The position numbers and the translations under genes were made by a program. The notes beneath the pieces were generated by a model that made no database searches, had not been told where the DNA came from, and worked only from the letters and a program-made list of their open reading frames with translations. A DNA stretch of 5,057 bases, from NCBI GenBank assembly GCA_007126465.1, contig SLBE01000153.1, positions 1-5,057 on the forward strand, given 5' to 3'. Positions within the stretch are counted from its first letter, which is position 1. Each line of letters starts with the position of its first letter. The DNA comes from Syntrophomonadaceae bacterium. Lineage in GTDB: Bacteria > Bacillota > Dethiobacteria > DTU022. This document shows, piece by piece, positions 1-4,875 of this stretch.

Positions 1-121
1 AAAATGCTGTATCGGGTGCCCGCAGTGAAAATGCTCCACCACCACAATATACAGCATCAGCTCCAAAGCGGACTGCTGTTTTAAGTTTTTCAAGATTGCC
101 TGCAGGCGCTAAAAGTTCCAT
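1..121 (-). CDS. U32-family peptidase/hydroxylase-like protein, N-terminal fragment (cut by window edge)
   Basis: Only the first 40 codons are present. The translation begins MELLAPAGNLEKLKTAVRFG and continues with ADAVYCGGGAFSLRA. This matches the conserved N-terminus of the U32 family (ELLAPAG, then GADAVY.GG), the first strand and helix of its TIM-barrel-like domain. The family was first described as collagenase-like peptidases (PrtC). Several members are now known to act in tRNA or rRNA hydroxylation (TrhP/YegQ, RlhA) or ubiquinone hydroxylation (UbiU/V), using an Fe-S cluster bound further downstream, outside this window. The specific subfamily cannot be told from 40 residues. The ATG at 121 is chosen because the family motif starts right there and an in-frame stop lies nine codons upstream. 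There is no Shine-Dalgarno sequence before it, which is unusual among the genes of this window. It diverges from the membrane-protein pair. Confidence 0.88.
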   Translation of the reverse strand, partial: MELLAPAGNLEKLKTAVRFGADAVYCGGGAFSLRAPDTAF

Positions 122-127
122 AATCAG

Positions 128-133
128 ATTATA
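128..133 (-). promoter_or_regulatory. Candidate -10 box of the U32 gene, possibly giving a leaderless mRNA
   Basis: On the minus strand there is a perfect TATAAT ending six bases before the ATG at 121. Transcription starting about seven bases after the box would begin at or next to the start codon. The -35 region is weak (TTTATC with a 17-base spacer). This fits the missing ribosome binding site, but a single AT-rich hexamer can occur by chance in this region. Confidence 0.35.
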
Positions 134-177
134 ACTGATAGAGGCTTAAAGATAAAATTATGTATTAATAAATAATT

Positions 178-207
178 TTGACTGATCGTTGCTGCTTTTG
201 CTATGAT
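178..207 (+). promoter_or_regulatory. SigA-type promoter of the two membrane-protein genes
   Basis: TTGACT at 178-183 and TATGAT at 202-207 are separated by 18 bases, close to the vegetative sigma factor consensus. Transcription should start near 214, giving a leader of about 34 bases before the ATG at 248. The in-frame ATG at 203 lies inside the -10 box and so cannot be the translation start. Confidence 0.7.
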
Positions 208-247
208 TAGCATATTCAAATTAATTATTTTTGAAAGCAGGTGTAAA

Positions 248-592
248 ATGAAGGTTGCAAAAATTATAACCTGGATCGGCTTTTTTGCCATGAGTGCAGC
301 ATTATTAAACGGCTTTATCAACGGGGATTTCTGGGCGGACGGTTCAAAACTGCTTGCCAATCCCTGGGGCATTGTTTCCCTGGTTGATCTTTATGTAGGG
401 TTTATCCTTTTTTCCATGTGGATAGTTTTCCGGGAAAAACACTCGGCTTCTGCGGTAATCTGGGTTATCCTGATGATGGTATTCGGGTTCCTTACAGCCT
501 GTGTGTATATTTTAATTGCTCTTTATAGCAGCAAGGAAGACTGGTTGATTTTTTTCCTGGGAGCGCGCAAAGCAAATTTAGCAGCCAGTTAG
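248..592 (+). CDS. Small membrane protein, DUF1475-like
   Basis: This is a 114-residue integral membrane protein of unknown function. Three hydrophobic segments are visible, at about residues 5-22, 43-61 and 68-92. Between the first two is a polar loop, then the stretch NPWGIVSLVDLYVGF (38-52) with conserved-looking Asp and Tyr, followed by WIVFREK at the end of segment 2. From memory this pattern (PWGI.SLVDLY.GF then W..FRE) is that of the DUF1475 family. No catalytic or ligand-binding motif is apparent. The start at 248 is preceded by AGGTG (239-243) at a 4-base spacing. An upstream in-frame ATG at 203 is excluded because it sits in the -10 box. The gene is first in a probable two-gene operon, 24 bases from the next start. 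The C-terminal tail (about 105-114) is short and carries positive residues (ARKA). Confidence 0.78.
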   Translation: MKVAKIITWIGFFAMSAALLNGFINGDFWADGSKLLANPWGIVSLVDLYVGFILFSMWIVFREKHSASAVIWVILMMVFGFLTACVYILIALYSSKEDWLIFFLGARKANLAAS

Positions 593-602
593 GTGAGCAA
601 AA

Positions 603-608
603 AGGTGG
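603..608 (+). promoter_or_regulatory. Ribosome binding site that decides the start of the DUF3159-like gene
   Basis: AGGTGG lies eight bases before ATG 617. A GTG at 593, directly after the stop of the previous gene, is in the same frame but has no Shine-Dalgarno sequence in front of it. The ATG is therefore preferred. Confidence 0.75.
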
Positions 609-616
609 TACGAACT

Positions 617-1288
617 ATGCAATCAAAAAGCAGTGAAATACTTGATGAATTGAAAACGGTAGTTTCGGGAAAAACAGTAGATGCCCTTTTCCCTCCACTT
701 ATCTTCGTCCTTGTCAATAATCTATTTGACCTTAATGCAGCAGTATTTACTGCCCTGGGACTGGCAGTGATTATAGGAATGAGCCGTATTCTGCGCAGGC
801 AAAACTGGTATTACGCCCTGGGTGGGCTGCTTGGTGTTGCTTTTGCTTCCGGACTGGCTTTTCTTACCCAGAGTGCTGCCGGCTACTTTATACCGGCATT
901 AATCAGCAGCGCTTTTTTAGTCCTGATAACCTTGATTAGCTTGGTTATCGGTAAACCCCTGGCAGCCTGGGCCAGTCACTTAACCCGAGGCTGGCCGCTG
1001 GAGTGGTTCTGGCGCAGCGATGTTAAACCGGCATACCGGGAAGTTACCTGGTTCTGGGCACTATTTTTTATAGTGAGGCTAATAACCCAGCTGGCAATTT
1101 TTCAAAGTGGAGATGCTGTTACCCTGGCCTGGGCCAATACCCTGTTGGGCTGGCCGGTTCTCATAGTTGTTCTGATTATCACATATATTTATGGAATATG
1201 GCGGCTAAAACAGCTTGGTGGTCCTGGTGTTGAAGAATTCAAGGCCGGCAAAGAACCACCCTGGCAGGGGCAAACCCGCGGTTTCTAA
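617..1288 (+). CDS. Multi-pass membrane protein, DUF3159-like
   Basis: This is a 223-residue polytopic membrane protein of unknown function. About six hydrophobic segments are visible, near residues 22-37, 40-57, 66-84, 90-112, 145-163 and 175-195. A cytoplasmic-looking N-terminal stretch (1-20) precedes them and a charged tail (198-223) follows. The most family-like part is GKPLAAWASHLTRGWP (112-127), then WRSD (132-135) and an aromatic run TWFWALFFIVRL (144-155). The order GKPLA / W..D / T..WA.FF..R is what I recall for DUF3159, a family best known from Actinobacteria. Function is unknown, and transport or small-molecule binding would be guesses. The gene is probably co-transcribed with the DUF1475-like gene. 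It ends 39 bases from the end of the convergent CHAP-dockerin gene, with no clear terminator between them. Confidence 0.75.
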   Translation: MQSKSSEILDELKTVVSGKTVDALFPPLIFVLVNNLFDLNAAVFTALGLAVIIGMSRILRRQNWYYALGGLLGVAFASGLAFLTQSAAGYFIPALISSAFLVLITLISLVIGKPLAAWASHLTRGWPLEWFWRSDVKPAYREVTWFWALFFIVRLITQLAIFQSGDAVTLAWANTLLGWPVLIVVLIITYIYGIWRLKQLGGPGVEEFKAGKEPPWQGQTRGF

Positions 1289-1327
1289 GAAAATTAAATC
1301 CCTAAATCCACCTAAGACTCTCTATTA

Positions 1328-2542
1328 TTATTCGAAAGAATCAACCAGTCTCAAAATATACTGCATCAGCAAAACTACATCGCGGATATCGACGACTCCG
1401 TCATTATTAACATCAGCTGCCTTGACCTGGGTTTCATTTAGATTTATTTCTCTCATCATGTACTGCATCGACAAAACAACATCCCTGGCATTTATCTGGC
1501 CGTCACCGTAGACATCACCAGTTTTATGAATGGGATCTTGATACCCATTCTCTTCATTTTCAGGGTTTTCATCTGATTCCGGTTCAGCTTCACTATTGTC
1601 AGACTGATCATGTTCATCTACATCTGTATCATCATGTTCCAGCTCTTTATCAGGCTCCGCTTCATTTTCCGTGTCAGAATCTGAATTCTTGCCATTTTCT
1701 TCATTATCAGGTTCTTTTCCCTTATCATCGCTGGGCTCTTCCTGATCATTTTCCATCCCGGGGGTATAGACTACAGAGCCGGGCGGAGCCTCTTCCAGGT
1801 AAGTCTCTGCCAGCCAGCCACGTTTCATTTCTCCATTAACATCAGCTTCAGCATACCACCAGTGATGAAAAGCAGTTGAACTACGCGGACGGGGGGCATA
1901 TATACCATTGCTAACATGGTCAGTTATACGGGCTACGGTGTCTTCAGGAAGTAAAACCGGGGACTGGTTTGCCCCTTCCAGGCGGAAATACAGCAAATGA
2001 GCCGTGGTTTGCACTTTCTGTCCCGGTGAAAACTGCTTAGAGTGATTTTTGCCTTTCGGCACGATAATAAAAGTACAGGGCCATCTTTCCCCTTCCGGTT
2101 TGATCTCATATGTCCTGTAAGAACTGGCACTGACACTTGAGTCTGATACCAGGATTGAGCCGTCTTCTTTGATCTCTTCAACAACTGCCACATGACCCAG
2201 GCTGCTATTGAAAAACTTGCCCCTATCCCAGTAAGCGATAGAGTGCACCACCGGTTCATCAGAAACCACCGCACCGGACGCGGCATCACCGGCCCAGGTA
2301 TGGGCATTAAACCGCATACTGTTTAAGGCACGAGTGCAGTAACCAAGCTGCATCATACGGCCATGGGCGAACCAGGTGCAGTTATTGCCTTTTAAGGGGA
2401 AGGGGTTCAACACGGTATATTCCGGATAGTAGGGCCAATCGTTAAACTCTTCCCGGCTTAAAGCCGGCCCGGAGTTTTCTGCTATTGCAGGAGTTATTAA
2501 AAGAACAGCCAGGACAATAGCGGCAACCAGCATCTTTTTCAT
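1328..2542 (-). CDS. Secreted CHAP-domain amidase/peptidase with SH3-like domain, acidic linker and C-terminal dockerin
   Basis: This is an exported 404-residue multidomain protein. Residues 1-21 are a Sec signal peptide (MKK, a hydrophobic core, cleavage after AIA). Residues about 48-163 form a CHAP domain, a papain-like fold that cleaves peptidoglycan amide or peptide bonds. The likely catalytic Cys55 is in NNCTWFAHGR, His117 is in GHVAVVEE, and an acidic third residue is probably Asp134 in VSDSS. Residues about 172-252 resemble a bacterial SH3 domain, ending in WWYAEA, GWLAETYLEE. Residues 262-337 are an Asp/Glu/Asn/Ser/Pro-rich linker. Residues 341-401 are a type I dockerin with two calcium-loop repeats. 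The start at 2542 is chosen because it has GAGGT eight bases upstream and gives a clean signal peptide. A TTG at 2572 would add ten polar residues. The likely role is cell-wall hydrolysis while docked to a cohesin partner on the surface or in a secreted complex. The partner is not in this window. Confidence 0.88.
   Translation of the reverse strand: MKKMLVAAIVLAVLLITPAIAENSGPALSREEFNDWPYYPEYTVLNPFPLKGNNCTWFAHGRMMQLGYCTRALNSMRFNAHTWAGDAASGAVVSDEPVVHSIAYWDRGKFFNSSLGHVAVVEEIKEDGSILVSDSSVSASSYRTYEIKPEGERWPCTFIIVPKGKNHSKQFSPGQKVQTTAHLLYFRLEGANQSPVLLPEDTVARITDHVSNGIYAPRPRSSTAFHHWWYAEADVNGEMKRGWLAETYLEEAPPGSVVYTPGMENDQEEPSDDKGKEPDNEENGKNSDSDTENEAEPDKELEHDDTDVDEHDQSDNSEAEPESDENPENEENGYQDPIHKTGDVYGDGQINARDVVLSMQYMMREINLNETQVKAADVNNDGVVDIRDVVLLMQYILRLVDSFE
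1340..1522 (-). other. Type I dockerin domain coding segment (two calcium-binding repeats)
   Basis: Residues 341-401 of the CHAP protein. Repeat 1 (342-363) has the loop DVYGDGQINARD and repeat 2 (377-398) has DVNNDGVVDIRD. Each is followed by a nearly identical helix (VVLSMQYMM, VVLLMQYIL). The two repeats are separated by NLNETQVKAA. Repeat 2 is a canonical loop with acidic or Asn ligands at positions 1, 3, 5 and 12. Repeat 1 has Tyr345 where Asn or Asp is usual at position 3. The residues at loop positions 10-11, which contact cohesin in characterised type I dockerins, are Ala-Arg and Ile-Arg instead of the Ser-Thr common in Clostridium thermocellum. Confidence 0.88.
1532..1759 (-). other. 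Acidic low-complexity linker segment of the CHAP-dockerin protein
   Basis: Residues 262-337 are dominated by Glu, Asp, Asn, Ser, Pro and Gly, with only a few Lys and almost no hydrophobic residues. The stretch should be disordered and strongly negative. It separates the CHAP/SH3 half from the dockerin. Cohesin-dockerin proteins often carry flexible linkers, but Pro/Thr-rich ones are more usual than such an acidic one. I see no exact tandem repeat unit in it, only a compositional bias. Confidence 0.85.
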
Positions 2543-2550
2543 AGGTGCAT

Positions 2551-2555
2551 ACCTC
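2551..2555 (-). promoter_or_regulatory. Ribosome binding site of the CHAP-dockerin gene
   Basis: On the minus strand GAGGT lies eight bases before ATG 2542. This fixes the start of the signal peptide and argues against the upstream in-frame TTG at 2572, which would place this sequence inside the coding region. Confidence 0.75.
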
Positions 2556-2615
2556 TTTTCTCCCTGATACAAGCAATCTCTATATAAAACACACTAAAAA
2601 TTAAGATGTTTTTAA

Positions 2616-2644
2616 ATTATACATATTATTTAATATTCTTGCAA
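2616..2644 (-). promoter_or_regulatory. SigA-type promoter of the CHAP-dockerin gene
   Basis: On the minus strand TTGCAA (2639-2644) and a perfect TATAAT (2616-2621) are separated by 17 bases. Transcription should start near 2609, giving a leader of about 67 bases with no obvious hairpin or riboswitch. The promoter lies in the 228-base divergent region shared with the PLP enzyme gene. Confidence 0.7.
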
Positions 2645-2698
2645 TAGCTGTAAATGTTTCCATTAGCTGCACCCGATCTTACATCGCTCGCTTTTATA

Positions 2699-2728
2699 TT
2701 GACTCACGTTAGAAAATTGTGATATTGT
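2699..2728 (+). promoter_or_regulatory. Candidate promoter of the PLP enzyme gene
   Basis: TTGACT (2699-2704) and TATTGT (2723-2728) are separated by 18 bases. GATATT at 2721-2726 with a 16-base spacer is an alternative -10 box. The start would be near 2735, so the leader is only about 36 bases. That is too short for the SAM (S-box) or T-box riboswitches that often precede Cys/Met genes in Firmicutes. Confidence 0.6.
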
Positions 2729-2758
2729 TTTTGCATCATAATACCGCTAATGAAGCTT

Positions 2759-2764
2759 AGGAGG
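2759..2764 (+). promoter_or_regulatory. Ribosome binding site that decides the start of the PLP enzyme gene
   Basis: A perfect AGGAGG lies six bases before ATG 2771. An in-frame ATG at 2750 is upstream of and overlapped by this site and has no Shine-Dalgarno sequence of its own, so 2771 is taken as the start. Confidence 0.85.
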
Positions 2765-2770
2765 ACCGCC

Positions 2771-4243
2771 ATGGATTATCAAGGGGTTGAATTCTACCGC
2801 AAAGCAGCTGATCGCTCGAACCGTTGGCACGAAGAACATACCAGGGAAATGAAAAAGTGCCGGTTTGATACTATCGCCGTGCACGGAGTCTATTCAATGC
2901 AGGAAGCACTCGATTTTAACCAGGGTTCTATAATCGAACCGATTTACATGTCAACCGCCCAGGCTTACCGAGACTCTGATGAAATGGAGGCGGCGCTGGG
3001 CTACCAGATCCCCACCTGGTGCTACTCTCGTATCGCCAACCCAAGCTTGTATTACCTGGAAGGAGTTTTGGCCCTGCTGGAAGGATACGGAGCCGATATT
3101 GACACAAGCTGTGTAGCCACCTCTTCCGGAATGGCTGCCATCCAGACAGCAATTGATCCATTTTTGCTGCCAGACGAAAAAAACCCCGAAAAACCGATCA
3201 ATTTTGTAGCACCGACCCAGGTTTACGGCGGTACTTTTCAGCAGTTCGCAGTCAGGAAGGACCAGGAAAGAAACATTACCTGGAACAAAGTAATCGACCC
3301 TGCAATAATTGAACAATGGGAAGACTTAATTGATGAGAACACTCGCTTCCTGTACGGTGAAATGCCCAGCAACCCGGGCCAATCTTTTTTTGACTTGAAA
3401 AAAGTAATAGACCTGGCCCATCAGCACGGCATTCCAATTATTCTTGATAATACTGTAGCCACACCTGCCCTGCTGCGCCCCCTTACTCTTGGCGCTGATA
3501 TTGTTATTCAGTCAGTTTCCAAAACACTTAGCACCAGCGGATTTAATATCGCCGGGGCAGTTATCTCCCGGAAGAACATCACCAGCAAAGTAGATAATCC
3601 TGAGATGAAAGCAAATTTTGCCATGTATGCGAAAACCCTGCCCAACCGAGACAACGGGCCTAACTTATCGCCGATGAATGCTGTCCTGGCCTTAAACGAT
3701 ATCCGCACCCTGCGCACCCGAATCGATATGCAAAGCAGGTCAACCTTAAAAGTTGCCATGTTCCTTGAAAAACATAAGCATGTTGAGCAGGTAGATTACC
3801 TGGGTCTTGAATCACACCCCCTGCATAAACTTGCTTCCGAGTATCTCTGGCTGGTAGATGCTGAGCACGACGAACAGTACGGTAAGCCGGTAAACCGCTA
3901 TGGACATTTGATGTCATTCAGGATCAAGGGCGGATCAAAAGCAGCCCGTGATGTTTTTGATGCCTTTACCCGCATTTACCGGGCTACCGACCTGGGCAGA
4001 ATAAAGTCAGTCGCAACCATCCCGGCCATATCCACCCACTCCCAGCAGGGTGAGGTAGGTCGCAAACTGGCTGATATTCCGGAAAACTTGATCCGCTTAT
4101 GTGTTGGAGGAGAACACCCCGACGATATAATCAATGATCTTGACCGGGCCCTTTCTGTGCTCGATGGGAAGAAGGTCCAGCATAGCTCCCCTGAGTACTC
4201 AGCAGGTGGAGCATCTTCAGCGGCCTTAAGAAAAAAGAACTAG
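2771..4243 (+). CDS. PLP-dependent Cys/Met metabolism enzyme (cystathionine gamma-synthase / O-acetylhomoserine sulfhydrylase-like)
   Basis: This is a 490-residue cytoplasmic fold-type I PLP enzyme. Visible family features are YSRIANPS (85-92), whose Tyr and Arg bind the cofactor phosphate of the partner subunit; SSGMAAI (118-124), the phosphate-binding turn; VYGGT (151-155), whose Tyr stacks on the PLP ring; LDNT (225-228), with Asp226 at the pyridine nitrogen; SVSKTLS (248-254), with Lys251 as the Schiff-base lysine; and RLCVGGEHPDD (442-452), whose Arg should bind the substrate carboxylate. All expected catalytic residues are present. Family members move thiol or sulfide groups onto activated homoserine, or cleave cystathionine or methionine. 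The exact substrate cannot be told. The protein is longer than the usual 380-430 residues: a charged N-terminal extension of about 30 residues and a Ser/Ala-rich C-terminal tail (about 466-490) lie outside the core. It appears to be a single gene with its own promoter. No methionine or cysteine genes adjoin it, and no terminator is visible after it. Confidence 0.9.
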   Translation: MDYQGVEFYRKAADRSNRWHEEHTREMKKCRFDTIAVHGVYSMQEALDFNQGSIIEPIYMSTAQAYRDSDEMEAALGYQIPTWCYSRIANPSLYYLEGVLALLEGYGADIDTSCVATSSGMAAIQTAIDPFLLPDEKNPEKPINFVAPTQVYGGTFQQFAVRKDQERNITWNKVIDPAIIEQWEDLIDENTRFLYGEMPSNPGQSFFDLKKVIDLAHQHGIPIILDNTVATPALLRPLTLGADIVIQSVSKTLSTSGFNIAGAVISRKNITSKVDNPEMKANFAMYAKTLPNRDNGPNLSPMNAVLALNDIRTLRTRIDMQSRSTLKVAMFLEKHKHVEQVDYLGLESHPLHKLASEYLWLVDAEHDEQYGKPVNRYGHLMSFRIKGGSKAARDVFDAFTRIYRATDLGRIKSVATIPAISTHSQQGEVGRKLADIPENLIRLCVGGEHPDDIINDLDRALSVLDGKKVQHSSPEYSAGGASSAALRKKN

Positions 4244-4279
4244 CAAATAGACTGTATTAAACATTTAAACCGACACACC

Positions 4280-4308
4280 TTGTTAATTCTCCAAATCTAT
4301 GGTACACT
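4280..4308 (+). promoter_or_regulatory. Extended -10 promoter of the cold shock gene
   Basis: TTGTTA (4280-4285) and TACACT (4303-4308) have a 17-base spacer. The bases before the -10 box are TGG, an extended -10 (TGn) element. Transcription should start near 4315, giving a leader of about 44 bases. This is much shorter than the long cold-sensing leaders of the E. coli cspA type. Confidence 0.7.
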
Positions 4309-4321
4309 TTTAAAGAACAGC

Positions 4322-4335
4322 ACCCCCTAGGGGGT
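4322..4335 (+). promoter_or_regulatory. 14-bp perfect palindrome in the cold shock gene leader (possible operator or 5' hairpin)
   Basis: ACCCCCTAGGGGGT is a perfect inverted repeat just after the predicted transcription start and seven bases before the AGGAGG of the csp gene. It resembles operators of the CsoR/RcnR/CstR repressor family, which centre on ACCCC...GGGGT. In RNA it could form a five-pair stem with a CUAG loop next to the ribosome binding site. The sequence cannot tell these readings apart. Confidence 0.6.
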
Positions 4336-4358
4336 AAAATTTAGGAGGTTTTTGATTA

Positions 4359-4556
4359 ATGCAAGGAAGTGTTAAGTGGTTCAGCCCTGAAAAAGGGTAC
4401 GGATTTATCGAGAAGGAAGACGGAGAAGATGTTTTCGTTCATTTCTCCGCAATCCAGGATGAAGGGTTTAAAACCCTTGATGAAGGTGAAACAGTGGAAT
4501 TTGAGGTAGTTGAAGCAGACCGCGGACCGCAGGCTGCAAATGTGGTTAAAGTTTAA
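4359..4556 (+). CDS. csp: CspA-family cold shock protein
   Basis: This is a 65-residue single OB-fold nucleic-acid-binding protein, full length for the bacterial Csp family. These proteins bind single-stranded RNA and DNA and act as RNA chaperones and transcription antiterminators. RNP1 is KGYGFI (12-17) and RNP2 is VFVHF (25-29). The N-terminal GSVKWF and the C-terminal GPQAANV are also typical. The start at 4359 has AGGAGG (4343-4348) ten bases upstream. The gene has its own extended -10 promoter and terminator, so it is probably a single-gene transcript, with possible read-through from the PLP gene. The unusual element is the GC palindrome in its leader. The protein is acidic, as usual. 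Whether it is cold-induced cannot be read from the sequence. Confidence 0.97.
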   Translation: MQGSVKWFSPEKGYGFIEKEDGEDVFVHFSAIQDEGFKTLDEGETVEFEVVEADRGPQAANVVKV

Positions 4557-4606
4557 GAAATAAAATAACAAACACCAGAATAGAATCTAACTACTAAAAC
4601 TTAAAC

Positions 4607-4638
4607 GGGGCGCCTTTAATAAGGTGCCCCTTGTTTTT
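4607..4638 (+). terminator. Rho-independent terminator after csp
   Basis: GGGGCGCCTT (4607-4616) pairs with AAGGTGCCCC (4621-4630) to form a ten-pair stem with one G-U pair and a TAAT loop. It is followed by TTGTTTTT. It lies 50 bases after the csp stop codon. Confidence 0.95.
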
Positions 4639-4821
4639 ATAATTCAAGTTTAACGTTCCAATTGACCTTTCGCCCCCTTGTTATTACCAATAAGTGTATT
4701 CTCTGTGCTTTTTTAAACTACAGCTACGGAGGTGATGTAAAGATATCAAAATCTTATTCAGCCCGTAGATTATTATATTGAGCTAAGTGGATTATAGATA
4801 AGCGGATCATGAAACAAAATG
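4639..4821. other. AT-rich intergenic stretch without a recognisable gene
   Basis: Between the csp terminator and the antitoxin promoter I find no open frame of useful length with a start. A GGAGG at 4728-4732 is followed at once by ATG-TAA (4735-4740), a start-stop pair. A TTGACC at 4662-4667 has only a poor -10 partner (TACCAA). The stretch may be plain spacer or the remains of a lost small gene. Confidence 0.5.
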
Positions 4822-4836
4822 ATTGCACTCCGCAAT
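4822..4836. promoter_or_regulatory. Inverted repeat over the -35 box of the antitoxin gene (candidate operator)
   Basis: ATTGC and GCAAT flank five bases (ACTCC), giving a perfect 5-5-5 inverted repeat that covers the -35 hexamer. RelB/DinJ-type antitoxins, alone or with their toxin, commonly repress their own promoter by binding palindromes at this position. The repeat is short, so chance cannot be excluded. Confidence 0.45.
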
Positions 4837-4851
4837 ACAATTGATTATAAT
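4823..4851 (+). promoter_or_regulatory. SigA-type promoter of the antitoxin gene
   Basis: TTGCAC (4823-4828) and a perfect TATAAT (4846-4851) are separated by 17 bases. The expected start near 4858 is only a few bases before the AGGAGG at 4861, so the leader is very short (about 18 bases). Confidence 0.75.
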
Positions 4852-4875
4852 AGATGCAAAAGGAGGTGCTTTGTT

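Noticed and set aside
203..247. Upstream extension of the DUF1475-like protein from ATG 203
   Set aside because: The ATG lies inside the -10 box (202-207). No ribosome binding site precedes it, and the extension does not resemble the family start.
593..616. GTG start at 593 for the DUF3159-like protein
   Set aside because: It has no Shine-Dalgarno sequence. AGGTGG with ideal spacing points to ATG 617.
1330..1341. ATTC-GAAA-GAAT hairpin as a terminator
   Set aside because: The stem is only four pairs, mostly A-T, and lies inside the last codons of the dockerin gene without a T run after it.
1215..1511. Plus-strand open frame spanning the end of the DUF3159 gene and the dockerin region
   Set aside because: It lies antisense to a well supported dockerin, has no recognisable protein features and overlaps two real genes in other frames.
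1933..2307. Second minus-strand open frame inside the CHAP gene
   Set aside because: It is a shadow frame of the CHAP/SH3 coding sequence, with no ribosome binding site and no family resemblance.
2645..2669. Direct repeat TAGCTG at 2645-2650 and 2664-2669 as an operator
   Set aside because: Six bases repeated once with 19 bases apart in an AT-rich region is weak. No known regulator site is matched.
2699..2770. SAM or T-box riboswitch before the Cys/Met-type enzyme
   Set aside because: The predicted leader is about 36 bases, far too short, and shows no conserved core or terminator hairpin.
2951..3316. Minus-strand open frames within the PLP enzyme gene (also near 3508-3917)
   Set aside because: They lie opposite a gene with all its catalytic motifs, and their translations show no family pattern.
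4681..4693. TTATT-ACC-AATAA inverted repeat
   Set aside because: It is a short, all A-T stem in an AT-rich spacer, which is expected by chance.
4774..4818. Possible tandem repeat AAGTGGATTATAGAT / AAGCGGATCATGAAA
   Set aside because: Only about two thirds of positions match and there are just two copies, so it is not a convincing repeat or CRISPR-like element.
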